Counted from the first letter of the stretch, positions 8,201 to 20,400 are shown. The stretch is DNA of 64,000 nt from Labyrinthula sp. Ha (GCA_015227615.1 JAALGZ010000005.1:1-64000); one strand, 5' to 3'. Translations and numbers: made by a program. Notes: generated by a model from the letters alone, not told the origin.

Positions 8201-11184
8201 GGTAATATGTGACAATCTCCTGTAGATGTGATTGCTGTTATCCAGAGGCAATAATATTATTTTCTGCACGATTATATGACATGCAAGTTAATACAATAAT
8301 TCTATTGATAATGAAATCTCCATTTCAAAAGTAGAAAACCTGAATAGAGACATCTGTCAGTACTATGAATGCTTGAAAACCAATACACAGCAATTATTTT
8401 ATGGCTTTAAAAGATAAAATCTTCTATCCTACAGTATGTGGTGACAAAAAATGATTACAATCATGTCAACATCTTTAAAACACAGGGAAGATGATGTAGC
8501 TACTCTTACAATATATTGTTTGTTTTCATACTCAATAGCGTACTTCGCCTAAATGAAGCTCTATATTCTTACAAAGTGGATGCTAAGAACTTTTTTGTAC
8601 ACATACTACCCTAAATTAACCTTCATCTTCATCCTTCTTAGCTTATATCTTAATATGGAGACAGCTGTGTTGGCTTTGATTAGCACAAACACTTTTAACG
8701 AGACAATATGATATATTGAGCAAAACTAGTATTCCCTGACAAGGCATGCGATACCACATCTTCATCAAACACCATCACAAAGAAAGATGCAACTACTATG
8801 TATATATTGAAAATACCAGATGTCTTTGATATATTCTTTGAGATTTTTTTTCTTAGAATAGCGGTTATTGGTAAGATCAGATAGTTAAAGTAAATTTTTT
8901 CAAAGGTAAAACTAATCATTTCATGATCTAGGAGTATTTTTGGTAACAGAGATTTAGCTAGCTCTAGTCAACAACTTCAAAAGTAGCTGCACTATGATTT
9001 TAACCGTATGGTTATCGTACTACAACAGAGAATTGATCAGAGTAAGTTGTTTTCAACAACATTTCCCAAAAAAAAACTATAATTATATAAGACAATATTT
9101 AAGATTTAACAAAATATTATTATAAACTGGTTTATTTATGGTAAAAGTTCAGTCAAAACCCAACTCATTCTAAAAATAAGGGTGTTTGCTATTACTTAGA
9201 CTGCCTTTCCAAAACTGTCTAATGGAAATAAGAACACAAAGCCCAGATTTTTTTAGTGGTATATACCAAGTTTTGTGACCTTACATAGATTCATAGACGT
9301 GACTGCTCTGACAGATGGTGTAGCTAATACCAGGACTAGCAAACCTGAAATATATATAGAAACAGATTGAGCATTGGGGTGACAAATATTGAGATAACAT
9401 AATCTCGAATGACCTCGGGGCATGCTCTGTACTAATACTTTGTAACCCCATATTGCTTACTCTTAACCTTGAACTTACCTTCAATTTAATACTCAACATA
9501 ATTAAACTCTTTCGACTATCGATTGTATTTAGATATTCTTCAGGAGGGGTTAACAGTAGAATCTCTTGTGACAGTTCCTTTTTGGAGTCTGAATAATAGT
9601 TAGTATTTTGCCCAAACGGCTATAGTCTCAGGATTATATCTAATCTAGTAGCTTGAACCTATACATAGAACTCTTCGATTCTATCAAAATACCATGGGGA
9701 TTGGTAGAATATAAGATTTTCTACTAGTGCCATGTAGCTGTAATTCTGATAGTAGGTTAGACCAAAAAAGTAATTTTGGTCATGAAACTGAGCTTGATTT
9801 GATTGTCTTAGATCATCCAAGTTTATAAATTTTCATTTTCATCATGACTTTTTAAATATTGATTTTAGTTCTTACTTATGCTTATTATAGACAATGTATT
9901 CTTCTTTATACTTCCAACACAACTAAAGGCCACCTTTAGTGAGATTCTCTATACTATCATCAAGATAGCTGAAATTCTGTTTCAGTATATATTTGTTCTA
10001 TCTTGTTCCATGTCAGCCCTAATAGCTCCACTTGATGCAGACTATTAGATAGATCAGTGAAAATAAGTAACTAATTACTTAGTTGATATTAGCATTATTG
10101 TTTTGGGGTATCCTGTCATTGAACACTTCTGAAGAACCAAGTAGTACGTCTAAGTCCAAGCTTTTTTTACCCTACTCGTTTTAAAAAGTTTCTAAGTTGA
10201 TATTTCTAATACTAAAGTCACTGTTTTCTGGCTTTTTTGGTAAGAACCTTTGATAAAATGAGACTGATGCAAGTTGACAGAGATGGAATGTTCCCTTATT
10301 TGCAAGTTGTTTGAGCATATCCTCGCTTAACTCGCTTTTCACTCTTTTCCACCATGGATGTAGCTCCAAGGCGCTGTCTACAAAGAATGTTACCCTAGAA
10401 GGCAGAGAAACGCCATTGTAGTCCTCTTCTGAATGCACTGAGTCTGAATTTTGGCTGAATAAAATATGGTTTGAGTTATTTAATCTAGAATATCCAGGGT
10501 AGCTATCTCATCCCCACACTCATTTACTGCATGTGACACCAACCTGTTTTTGGGTCGAGACATTAATGGCATATTATTCCAGTGCAAATTAAAGTGATTA
10601 TTTTGGAAACTTCATTTCATCCAAATCTACACAGTCTCGAACGAAATATTGTGTGGAACTCTTTGCTGATATTTTGAAATAAACTTTGATGAAAAGTAAG
10701 TATCTCTTTGAGTCGAGGCTGGCCTAGATAGATCATAGATATTTTATTGGAATCATGTCTGCTCTCTTTTCTATCAGGGCCATAATCAAGACGACATGCG
10801 TAATTAGAATTTGAAAATATGTGTGACCCTGGCGGCTTTAGCGAAGAGAAGAATTTGGATAATATTCGCACCGATAAAAAACGTATTCCTGATTTCCCTT
10901 TTATAGATAGAAACATTATTTGAAATATTTGATGTTATTATGACCTTTTTCTTGCGTCTATTCTTAATTGTTGGTGAAATTCTTTAGGAGAATAGTCTTG
11001 GCAAACACAGAATTTAGAAATTACAGAATCTATGGAATATTTTCTTATTTTAGATTTCAAGTTGAGAATCTAGGATTTTAGAAATTAATGTTTGAATTTA
11101 CTCCATAATTCTCAAGTTTGGTTGGAATTTTATACTAGATGTCCCCGTTTGCCCCCATAATAGGGTTCTTTTTAAAATCACATT
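5282..11184. other. Gene desert of about 5.9 kb with short unidentified frames
   Basis: The sequence is AT-rich and stop-dense, and no frame shows a recognisable domain. Short open frames exist, for example 7352-7573 (+, 73 codons from TTG), 8695-8919 (-) and 9281-9499 (-), but none has a family pattern, a neighbouring continuation or composition unlike the background. The two minus-strand frames between 10181 and 10916 are listed separately because they look slightly more protein-like. Confidence 0.6.
10181..10916 (-). other. Two minus-strand open frames, possible coding relic
   Basis: Two frames of 99 and 85 codons lie one after the other on the minus strand (10916-10617 and 10438-10181). 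Between them, a third reading gives another continuous stretch ending at a stop. The lower frame extends upstream past its first start. Residue composition is balanced rather than the Phe/Ile/Lys/Asn-rich pattern of random AT DNA, with segments such as HPWWKRVKSELSEDML and NNMPLMSRPKNRLVSHAVNE. I recognise no domain. A decayed transposon gene or small exons of an unrecognised gene are both possible. Confidence 0.3.
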
Positions 11185-11396
11185 ATGTACAAACTGACTA
11201 GTCCTCGTGAAGGAAGACTCTGCCCAGGTGGTTTGTACACTGTAACGTTGATGCATCGACGTTTTTAGATAGCTGCAGAGAAAAATGTGGCCCTGGGCAT
11301 TATTGCTCTCTGAAACACCCTACGTCAACATCTTTAGGTGGTTGTCAAGAAAGAACAAGCTTCTTTTTGATTGTATCCACGTTAGGACTGAAGTAA
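11185..11396 (+). pseudogene. Cys-rich GCC2/GCC3-like (ephrin-receptor-like) fragment
   Basis: Reading from ATG 11185 gives a segment ending in GRLCPGGLYT. Shifting by one frame at 11241 continues as CNVDASTFLDSCREKC and then GPGHYCS...GGCQERT before a stop at 11394-11396. The spacing of C-P-G-G-xY and C..KCGPGHYCS is the pattern of the short Cys-rich repeats (GCC2/GCC3, TNFR-like) that protist membrane receptors carry outside the cell. The frame change may be decay or an unrecognised intron: a GT at 11230 with an AG at 11267 would also restore a Cys frame, and a good donor-like GTAAGC lies at 11393. It stands about 630 bp upstream of the EGF-like membrane protein on the same strand, so it may be a lost or unresolved upstream part of that gene. 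Confidence 0.45.
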
Positions 11397-12029
11397 GCTA
11401 TGATTTTTTTCACATGTTGAATTATCCCATTACTGTTGGAAGCTTTATATATTAGAATAAGAGCAAAGGGAACTGTCTCTTCAGGGAAACATACCTACGT
11501 TTAACTGTTTGCTGTGTGGGGAACCACCGGGAACTATTTGGTTAAGGACAGACCCTGTCTAGACGGTCGCCTCTCAGGTTCCAACTTGAGGTTTTTCGGT
11601 CAAAATGTTTTATCGTATCTTCATTTTTCTTATTTACTTTGAAAATATCGTTGACCAGGGCTCCAACTTAACACTAACATTCTCCCATACTCTGAAGTCT
11701 GAGTATATTCACAAGGAGGCCTACCTAGTAATGACATTTTGTACTGTATAAACATTTCATTCAAATATATAGTTCTGAGATATCTGCCAAAATAGTATCG
11801 AAGTGCAACATAGCTCGGGACATATAACTACTCTCACCCAATTGAAATTCGTTAACGCAATACGGTTAAAAAATAGATTCTCATAATATGTTGATAATAT
11901 AACAGGGAAAACAAATCACGGACCAATACAACAACTTCGTATCATGAACTTCTAAAAAATGCGACAAAACTTATCTACAATTTACTAAATATATATTTAT
12001 ATATACCCAGACAAACAGAGTCGCAAACT
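11397..12029. other. Upstream region of the EGF-like membrane protein gene
   Basis: No continuous open frame. The stretch 11455-11620 is less AT-rich than its surroundings and has short readings that could be further decayed or spliced Cys-rich exon pieces, but I could not join them convincingly. An A/T-only stretch ending TATATTTATATATA lies about 25 bp before ATG 12030 and may serve as a TATA-like core promoter. Confidence 0.4.
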
Positions 12030-13226
12030 ATGAGGACAACTTGTTTTGAACTGTTTCCTGTAGGAAAATGTGGTTTACACGGAACATGTGTTGTTGTAGA
12101 TTCCCCAGATAATTCTACCTTTCAAGAGATATGTGTATGTGAACCCGGTTGGTCACAGTCAAAAGAAATGTCTTTATATTTTTTGGATGAAGAAGATATT
12201 GAAGATAGGGAACTAGGTCTTTGCACACAGAACAATACAGTATTAACTGCTTTGTATGCCTTAGCTTTGATCTCAACTGTTACTGCTTTTATATATCAGG
12301 TTTCAAGAATAACTAAAAGAAAACAAGTTATCAGGTTATTTCCTTTACTACTTGGATTTGTATTACATATCTTAGTGGATGTATATAAACTCTCAAATAT
12401 TGATGGAGCTAATTTAGGAGAAGACCCGTTGTTTACAGGAGTTCTTCGAAATCTTGAGCTCCTGCATATTTTTTCAATTACAACATCTTTTCAGAAATAC
12501 ATTTGTTATATCCTGAAAGGAACACAACTAGGAAATCAGGAGTTAGTCAGAAAAGCAAATTTATTCTCAACAGTTTCCAACTATTTTCTAATCAGTGATT
12601 TTTTTATTTATCAAGTGCTTTGGATAACTATTTTCATGCCAAGAGAAGTTGGATACAATGTGATTCGAATATTTTTTGCACTAACTTCGTTTCGTAATTT
12701 TTATACTCCTTATCTGACATATACTTTATTTGGCACTATAACTCGTGATCTACGCGCTTATTTAGCTCTAATAGAACCTTCTTCTCCAAATCAGGAAAGC
12801 CAAAAAAGTATTAATATTGCAAAAAGAAGCTTGGTTAGGATAAGTACCCTGCAGAAACTTTCGTATTTCTATGGAATCTTGTGTATTATATTCTTAACTT
12901 TACCTTCGGTGTTTCCTTTTGTAATGTATACACTTGGATATCAAGTTCCTTTATTGTTTATCGCTTGGAGTATTCTTTCTATTGTAGCAGCAAGTACTAG
13001 TAAAAAAAGAAAAAAGGTTTCAAGTAATTTTACAACAACAATGAAACCAAGTTCAGGATTCGGTTTTAGGCTTAGAAGCGCAACGGAAAATAGTTTGAAA
13101 ACTTTAAATACAAGAATTCGAGAGAACACAGAGGGATTAGTGCTACGTATAACTGGGGCATTGCCAATTGGTGCGCATAAAGAGATTGTCTATGAGGCAA
13201 AGAGAAACAGAGAAATATCAATATAA
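12030..13226 (+). CDS. EGF-like multi-pass (about seven-helix) membrane protein
   Basis: 398 residues from ATG 12030. The N-terminus is a compact EGF-like module: Cys at about 5, 14, 20, 35, 37 and 66 with the typical GKCGLHGTC and ICVCEPGWS elements. Six to seven hydrophobic helices follow (about residues 72-93, 101-121, 138-162, 172-202, 205-232 and one or two within 280-325), then a basic Ser/Thr-rich cytoplasmic tail. The arrangement of extracellular EGF followed by about seven helices recalls adhesion-type receptors, but I see no GPS motif and no known GPCR signature. There is no signal peptide at this start; the frame is open upstream and a Cys-rich fragment lies at 11185, so the true N-terminus may be further upstream. 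The converging neighbour is a tandem-RGS protein, which makes a role in G-protein signalling plausible but inferred. Confidence 0.75.
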   Translation: MRTTCFELFPVGKCGLHGTCVVVDSPDNSTFQEICVCEPGWSQSKEMSLYFLDEEDIEDRELGLCTQNNTVLTALYALALISTVTAFIYQVSRITKRKQVIRLFPLLLGFVLHILVDVYKLSNIDGANLGEDPLFTGVLRNLELLHIFSITTSFQKYICYILKGTQLGNQELVRKANLFSTVSNYFLISDFFIYQVLWITIFMPREVGYNVIRIFFALTSFRNFYTPYLTYTLFGTITRDLRAYLALIEPSSPNQESQKSINIAKRSLVRISTLQKLSYFYGILCIIFLTLPSVFPFVMYTLGYQVPLLFIAWSILSIVAASTSKKRKKVSSNFTTTMKPSSGFGFRLRSATENSLKTLNTRIRENTEGLVLRITGALPIGAHKEIVYEAKRNREISI

Positions 13227-13474
13227 CGATGTTACTATATTCATATATTATTTCAATAATAGTTAACCTACTCTGTGAAGCCTTAGCACATCATAAATCT
13301 TTTATCATAAAACAGATTTATTCGGAGAAGGAACTAGTGCAACAAAATTTCAAGATTACCTCTCTGTAGTTTATCATTCATGCTCTTGTTCTTTGACAAA
13401 TTTTTAAGACTAAATCTATCCTCTTAGAATATAATTAAGGGATTGGAAATGCCGAGAATACTTCACGTGCATGC
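13227..13474. other. Shared 3' region between convergent genes
   Basis: A 248-bp AT-rich spacer lies between the stop codons of the EGF-like membrane protein (+) and the RGS protein (-). It must hold both transcript ends. No strong hairpin or repeat was seen. Confidence 0.5.
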
Positions 13475-14449
13475 CTATGATTTTCCAAGGATTGCGAGTC
13501 TGAAGATAGTTCTCAACCCAAACTTTCTGTTACCAGCAGCAGGTAAACCATCACCTTTTGTTAAGTTCTTAACAAACCTTGCATAAAAGTTTCTTTCCAA
13601 TATCTTTTCACATTCTTTTTCCGCACGGAGTAATTTATCAAAGAAAATTTCGCTAGCTTCGTTTCTTAACACCTTTTCAATCTCCGCCAATATTTCATTT
13701 CGAAGATCCATTTCAATATTTACTTCATGGTCACTATCTTTTTCAACAAAGTTATCTTTCAAATTTTTCAAGTCCTCAAGAAAAGAACGGTCTTCAAATT
13801 TTGGGTCTCTTCGTAATTTTTCTGTAGCAAGAAGAAAATATAAACTTTCTTCTGCAAAGCAATCCAAAAGATATTGTTCAAAACGCAAAAATATAATATT
13901 ATGCTCATTTCGTTTGTTAATTAACTCCAATACGTTTTTAGGTAAACTATTTCTTGGTATTTTTACAGAGTCTTCTTCTTGAACAAGATTCGTTATAAAA
14001 TAGTTTAGATAGGAAACTTGCAAGAAAAACAAAATTTGTTTTCGTGCTCGTCCGATAAGTAGTTTAAGCTTTTGAGTTTCAACTGAATCTAGCTCTTTAG
14101 AAGCGCTTTTTTGTGCTAAGACTAAAATTCCTCTCGATACGCTTTCTTCAATATTAACTCGTTTCTCAGACTCAGCTTCAAGGTATGGAATAAGATCTTT
14201 ATATTCTTCGTTTTCTCCACCAAGCAAAACATCTGTTAGTTCCAGAAACTCAAAACTTTCATAAGCTCTTTTTTCCTGTAAGAAGTGCCCAAACTTCTTC
14301 TTTATCTTGGAGTCTTTCAGCAATGTTTCCAAATTCAAGCTTGCAACTAAAACACTTTTTCTCCCTGTTCTTTTTGATGCACTTAAGGGCTTCTTTATTA
14401 CATTTTTGGCGTAAGTTGTTTTCCTACTTCGACGAAAGCTTTTAATCAT
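13475..14449 (-). CDS. Tandem RGS-domain protein
   Basis: 324 residues from an ATG at 14449, ending at TAG. Two divergent RGS domains follow each other. The first covers about residues 38-154 (LETLLKDSKIKKKFGHFL, ESFEFLELTDVLL, VNIEESVSRGILVL, QILFFLQVSYLNYFITN). The second covers about residues 170-298 (NEHNIIFLRFEQYLL, ESLYFLLATEKLRR, VNIEMDLRNEILAEI, FFDKLLRAEKECEKIL, NFYARFV). RGS domains bind G-alpha subunits and speed up GTP hydrolysis, ending receptor signalling. The basic first 35 residues and the C-terminus have no recognisable targeting domain or membrane segment, so a soluble protein is expected. It faces the EGF-like seven-helix protein 248 bp away. Catalytic contacts were not checked residue by residue, so one domain may be non-functional. 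Confidence 0.8.
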   Translation of the reverse strand: MIKSFRRSRKTTYAKNVIKKPLSASKRTGRKSVLVASLNLETLLKDSKIKKKFGHFLQEKRAYESFEFLELTDVLLGGENEEYKDLIPYLEAESEKRVNIEESVSRGILVLAQKSASKELDSVETQKLKLLIGRARKQILFFLQVSYLNYFITNLVQEEDSVKIPRNSLPKNVLELINKRNEHNIIFLRFEQYLLDCFAEESLYFLLATEKLRRDPKFEDRSFLEDLKNLKDNFVEKDSDHEVNIEMDLRNEILAEIEKVLRNEASEIFFDKLLRAEKECEKILERNFYARFVKNLTKGDGLPAAGNRKFGLRTIFRLAILGKS

Positions 14450-17400
14450 CTCTTTATGGACACGTGTTTCTTATTCAGTTCAACCGATAGCTTTAACTGG
14501 AAACATATCGGTTTAAGATTTCCTAAAAAGTAAGATAAAATTTAATGAGTAAAATTGAGCTATACAAATTAAATTTTGCAGAGCTCACCCACAAATTACC
14601 AAGAAAAATATTGCCAATAGTTTTACGTCTGTTATTAAAATTTCAAGAACAGTGCTTTTTACAACTAGGCAACAAATAATTCCTCAGATATAATTTATCT
14701 ACATTATTCTTCAAGCATACGCTTGTTCATAAAGTGTCATCGTTGGAAAAAAGTTAAAAAGACTCGGAAATCTCATGTAGAATTCTCATTTGCGTTGTGC
14801 ATCTGAAGGTGTCCTAAGGATGGAAAGTCTTCATAGTCTACTTTGTAGTTTTAATCAAAAAGTATTTACATATTCCTTGTTCTCTATTGGTTTTTGAATA
14901 TTCATATTTCATTGGTTTTGAGTCGTAATTTATCAAGTTGGTGGTTTTCACGTGTTAATTGATTTTGTTCAGTATGGGGTAATTCAATCTTGTTACGAGA
15001 CGAAATTTAAATATTATGCAACTACAAATTTTGGGGAATAGATACTTTGGAAACAAAGCAATTCTTATAAGTACCTAAAAACATAGACTCTCACTCATGA
15101 GTTACCAAAATCAGTACCCAATGAAGCGAAAGATTACAAAGCAGATGTAATTTTATTCGTGAACGGCGACTCTTACAAACGCTGCACACTAAAGCGTAAC
15201 CTGGAAACGTGTCAAACTTTTCGATTACACCGCTATAAACTGAAAAGCACAGAAAAGAGGGGGGAGGGGGAACCATGCAGGAAAGGGGAATAACTTTTAT
15301 GCTAGAAATTTCTACGTTGTGAAAAGCAACACTTGTTGTTGCTCTCGGATAAAGTAACAAACGCCATCATCGTACCTTATGGAGAACAACCTTTATTCCG
15401 CCCCCGATACAACAACCATATCTGATTAAATACATAAACAGCATCCAGAGCAAAATACACTTTAAGATATAAAGTCCAAATGAGCATTAGCTATTAACAT
15501 TACATCTCCACACTCCTTGCTGCTAACAACACCAGAACTCAAAGGGGCATAGTTGTCCTTTATACTATATAATAACGTACAAGGAAGGCACTGCTCTTAA
15601 CATAAACCAATAGAAACTTTTAAATACTTTTAATTGTATCAAGGAAAGCGCTACATTAAAGTAATGTTGTTCTTAGACGATCCCCTTCCTAGGACCCTGA
15701 CTTTTCTGCGCAGTGAACTAGAGGTGTGTGTATTTTGCCATGCTAGTAAAGCACGATATTCTTTAAGCCTAGAGTTACCACAAACAGAATCTATCTCAGT
15801 GTTATGATTTCTGCTACAGCAAGTAAGAAGCTTTCATTATGAGCAATTAATAAACAGATTCTAGAGTTAGGCACATGTGCGGAGCAGCCCCGGCAGTGTC
15901 CCATTCCCACTCTAATCAACAGCTATAGAAGAAGTATTTACTCGGACGTAATACTGCTGGATACGGCTAATTCAGAAATTATATCAATGTGAAAACAAGT
16001 GAAAAAACCAATCATAATGTAATCAGGTAATTAAAGAAAATGTTTCTATAGATAATTACTCAATGCCTGAAAGCCCTTTGATTCTGTCAACAAAACCTAA
16101 GAAATAATTTATCCAAGTTGGATGTTCTGTATCAATGCAGAAGTTATTCTTCTAATCTAAGAATATTTCTGATCCAGTGATTTTAAATTGGCGAATATCA
16201 TATAGATTTCTTCTTTATCAGTTACTTATTCTAGTGAAAATCTTAAATTGAACCACCAGATGAAGATTCAACTAGCTGAAGTTATCAAGACCCAGATCTA
16301 CTTCTTCACAAGTAGAGGAACACTTTCAGGAGAATATATTCACACAATGAAAATATGTGACAATGAATGATTAACTTTAAGAAAGTTGGTACATACACGT
16401 CGGATTAGTATTGTTTATTCATATTCTCTTGAAGTTGCTAGTGTGGGTATGTAAAGTAATTAAAATTGATGTGGCAAAATATTTTAATAAATTGACATAG
16501 TCGTGCTATTACCTAATTCGAAAATAATTATATAAAACCACAGGGAACTAACTGATTGAACAGAAATAGTGAAGAGGCTACCCATAAAATTTTTTAACTG
16601 GGATTATCAAGAAGAAACGGTTTTTGCATTATTTCTATAATTTTCAGCAAATACAGGGAGCTCTAGTTGGCCTATGTATATTTGGTTGTTTGTAATACTT
16701 TGAAAATTATTATACAACTCTGATCAAATTTATGGATGAAATTTTGTCTCTCTGTTAAGGAAAGTTAGGACCATCTTCTAAGATAAGTTACGAAATTCTG
16801 TAAAGAAACTGTCTATAATCATAAGCTTAGGTTTTTAGTAATGTCTCTGCTCTGCACCTGAGTATAGATGCTAATGGAAAAATAAGCTCGAATACTTGAA
16901 CGAATATTATCAAACTAAAAGACCATCTTTTGATCTTTTCCGTTTAAATTTTAGCCTTAAAGCTATTATCTATTAACCACTTTTTTGTTGAATTCTTATA
17001 TTTCGATTTTGAAGTTTCGTGTTTCTCTATATTTTTTACACAGTGATAATATTCTATGCGAAGCCTGGCTGCTTTAATTTTGCTGTATTTAGCTTGAAGA
17101 GTCTATTCATGTAATATTTGGAGTGTTGAATACTAACCAAACTCCCATGAATCTCCCTGACGCAGCTAAACTTCGAAGCAACTTGAAATATTTTATGAAG
17201 TATATAATAGCTACTCTGATAACGAAACTGTAATCTCTGGGACCTAAAAGATTTCTTATTTTAATTGATGGAAAACCCCATATTATTAGGTAGAACTTTA
17301 AAACATATTTTTGACTCTTCATAATTTGATTATACTCAGGTTTTAAAATCATGCATTTTCTTTGTTATTTTACATGGAATTTCATAAAATAATTATAAGA

Positions 17401-19543
17401 ACATTTCCAAATGGTAGAATCGAGTCATTTGGGTAACTTTTTCGAAGTGTACGTTGCTATGGGTGACAAATATTTAATAGAGGCATCTGATTACAGTAAG
17501 CACTAGTTAAGCAAGTGAATTTGTTTTTGGCTTTATAAGAGTCTAGGAAATAAAATACACGATTGAGAATGAAAAAACGTTCTAAGCGAGGGATATAATT
17601 TATCATTTTCCATGTTATCGCATAGTCAAAAGAAAATAAACGATCTCTTAGTATAAAAATCTAACTCTTGTTTTAATCTTTGCTTTCGCCGCTCTTCTTG
17701 AAGTTGGTAGTGTCATATTCTTCGTTACATTGATCTCTTTCTTGCTATATTCTATCAGAGCTTAAAATTTTCATAGTAGTGGAAGTAGATCTCTAAGAAA
17801 CCAGGTTGGCACATAGTATGTTGTCGACCGTTTTGAATAAGTAATGTATATTTGCGCAACTTAAAAATTTTACTTGGGGCTCTGTCCAACTGACATTTTC
17901 ATAATACCGTTCATTCGAATACAATTTTTGACTCCGGAGTCCGATACTGCTAAATCTCATTGCTTAGATTTTGCAATTGCCCAACATAATTATGTAGAAA
18001 ACAATGAGAATTAAATTGGAGATAAAAAATGAAAACATCGCACCAAGAAACCGAAATAATGAATAGCGAGCCAGACAATGTTAAGTCGAAGTTTCTATTC
18101 AATATTTAATCACGAGTTAATGCCAGCAGAACATACAAACTTTATTTTTCAACACAGCTCGAAGCAAAAACGCCAAGAAATTATATTTCTAACCCTAGCC
18201 CGGGTACAAAAAATATACGTATGACAAACAGAGATAAATAGGCGATGTTCTGACGGGAAGACATTTAAGGGTAAATATACAACCTTTTTTTCAAGTGGAT
18301 CATGTCGTTTTTGGAAACTGGTCAAGCAACCAGACTGAATATGATAAAATTTCAATGTGGAAATCGTAGACAACTGACCTGTTTAAACTAGAGGGAACTG
18401 AAAATAGAATATTATTATTGGAAAAGTATAATCCATATACACAAGATATGTTTAATGTGTATCTACTTCTCTTGGAAAATGGATTAAACAAGAAAAGACA
18501 ATTGCATTTCAAAATAACTTTCATATATGAATAGGATGCAAAGAAATATAGTTTTTTATATTCTCGTTATCCATTTGTTACTCGGGGGGGGGGGGGGGTT
18601 AAGTATTTACATTACACAAGAAGTTAAAAATAATCTAATGAAAAAATGAGATATACTTTGAGTTCAAGTTAAAGATTTTCATATAGAACTAAATTATTCT
18701 ACATTGCAAGAGAAACATGTAAACTTAATGAATTTGTTTATTTTTAGAAAAACCTATATCTTCTCCATTTCGTTATTCAAAGGAAAATGCTCTTAGCACC
18801 CCTAAGGACTTTAGGTTAAACCAGTATTTATTAAATCCAACATACACTTCTTGTTTTCTTTCTTTACATATGAAAAAATAGATATATCCAGTGTAATCCT
18901 CATTGCGGGTTAGGTGGGAGGACTTTTTTTCTTAAGGGTGTAGACTATATAAGTTTTGGCTAGAATAATATTTAAAAACCTTTCTGAAACTGTGCTTTGC
19001 TTTTAATAGCTCAAAAATTTTGCTGAGAAACACAGTTTGCAATCATTTAGTAATTAATCCAAAATACAAGTTAACTTGAAATAACTATTTATGATCGAGT
19101 TCACTGTATTTTATTTGCAAGCGAGGTTGTCTCAGTATCATGGCCAATAAGAAACCAGTGAAGCGAGATATGTACAAGGTTTTTGCAGCAGTATTTGAAT
19201 TTAATTTTCAGACTTATATCACATTGTTTCCGGTAATACGAGAGAGGAATTTAAACGTACAGTAAGAATTTGCGGGAAGCACAGTTTTTCAGTGATAGAA
19301 CACTATTTTCTATTTAGTTAATATTAAAATGTAGTTATTCTATACCATTCATTGAGCTTCCTCCTAGAATATTTGTTAGTGTGTTTTGTTTTGTTTCCTT
19401 TGTTCAATTTTCTTTGCCTCATTTCCTCCAAGATGCTTACGAATTATTAAGCTTCAAATCTTCGCATTTCCAAAATACAATTTTACTAGTTGCATGTTTG
19501 ACCCTGTTTTCAAAACTAAATCACTTTTTTTCTGTTCTCTCTA
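14450..19543. other. Gene desert of about 5.1 kb
   Basis: No supported gene. It is AT-rich and stop-dense, with a few short frames (for example 15091-15360 on the minus strand) that resemble no protein and have atypical composition. It contains a long G run, listed separately. Confidence 0.6.
18584..18598 (+). repeat. Homopolymer run of 15 G
   Basis: Fifteen consecutive G residues in a region otherwise rich in A and T. Long G runs are copy-number unstable and often misassembled, so the exact length is uncertain. Smaller runs occur at 44333-44341 (9 C) and 62817-62824 (8 G). Confidence 0.9.
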
Positions 19544-20400
19544 TTACTTTGTGTTTTCTTTTCTTTGATATGGCCATGGATCTAATTTACTGAGCATTTT
19601 GGTTCTCATTTGTTGTTCATGGCCTGATGGTTGAACATGCTGATATGCTACTGTAATTGAAGGCTACCTCGCCTCCATTATTTGGTCATTTGTCACACCA
19701 CTTACATGTAAAATCATCGCTGCCGTGCTTCTGAAGCTATGGTGGGCAAGTTCTTGTTCATCTAAACCATTAAACGCAGCGATTTCCTTTGCAAGATTCT
19801 GAAACAAAGTTTTACCCCTTCTTTACTTTAGAAACTATTTGAAATAATCTGCGTATCTTGGATAAAATTACAGATATACTTTCGTCTTGAGCTATATATA
19901 TATCTTGAAAAAACTTGTATGCATGGAATCTTCAATGCAGAATTTTGTTCCATCTGTACCAGTTATCATTCTTTCAGCAAAAATGACCACCTTTTCATGC
20001 TTTCCATCAAACCTTACATTGTAAATTCGTACCACACAATTTTCTCCCACTTTCTTAGTCCCGCACTATTCTACTAGGATATTAACCTTCTCCTGGTTGT
20101 CCATTATCTCCTCCGTTTCGAAGTTTTCTCTGAAAATATTTTTTTTCCTGGCGAAAGGATTTGCTTTTTGTTACATTTCTTTCTTGCTTTTAAGTCAACT
20201 GGTTATGCTCTTCCGAAACAACGCTCCTTATTCTATGGAGTTTCTCGCACATAGCTAATTCAACATGCTGTTTTTGCTTCACAATGAGCTCGATCCATGT
20301 CTTTCTTTCTTTAAATGCACTAGATAAGTCCGGAAATGCTTTGATTTGACTTCATCGCCTCATTAAACGTTTTTGAATATGTTTTGCCTGATTTTTTTTT
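19544..20400 (-). pseudogene. Decayed tyrosine recombinase (Crypton/YR-element-like)
   Basis: On the minus strand, three long coding remnants line up in order, interrupted by stops and frame changes. Around 20390-20190 one reads AFPDLSSAFKERKTWIELIV and on to a TAA. Around 20125-19900 another contains VVRIYNVRFDGKHEKVVIFA and TGTDGTKFCIED. Around 19870-19544 the last contains KEIAAFNGLDEQELAHHSFR, STAAMILHVSGVTNDQIME, a TAG, then SITVAYQHVQPSGHEQQM, ending at TAA 19544-19546. The H-S-F-R box followed by STAA...GV and a downstream Tyr in VAYQ fits the C-terminal catalytic part of tyrosine recombinases, as in Crypton and related elements. At least three in-frame stops and one frameshift show it is dead. 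No terminal repeats could be defined. Confidence 0.65.

Noticed and set aside
19381-19593. Plus-strand 70-codon hydrophobic frame.
   Set aside because: It overlaps the T-rich strand opposite the end of the recombinase relic; hydrophobicity comes from T-rich sequence.
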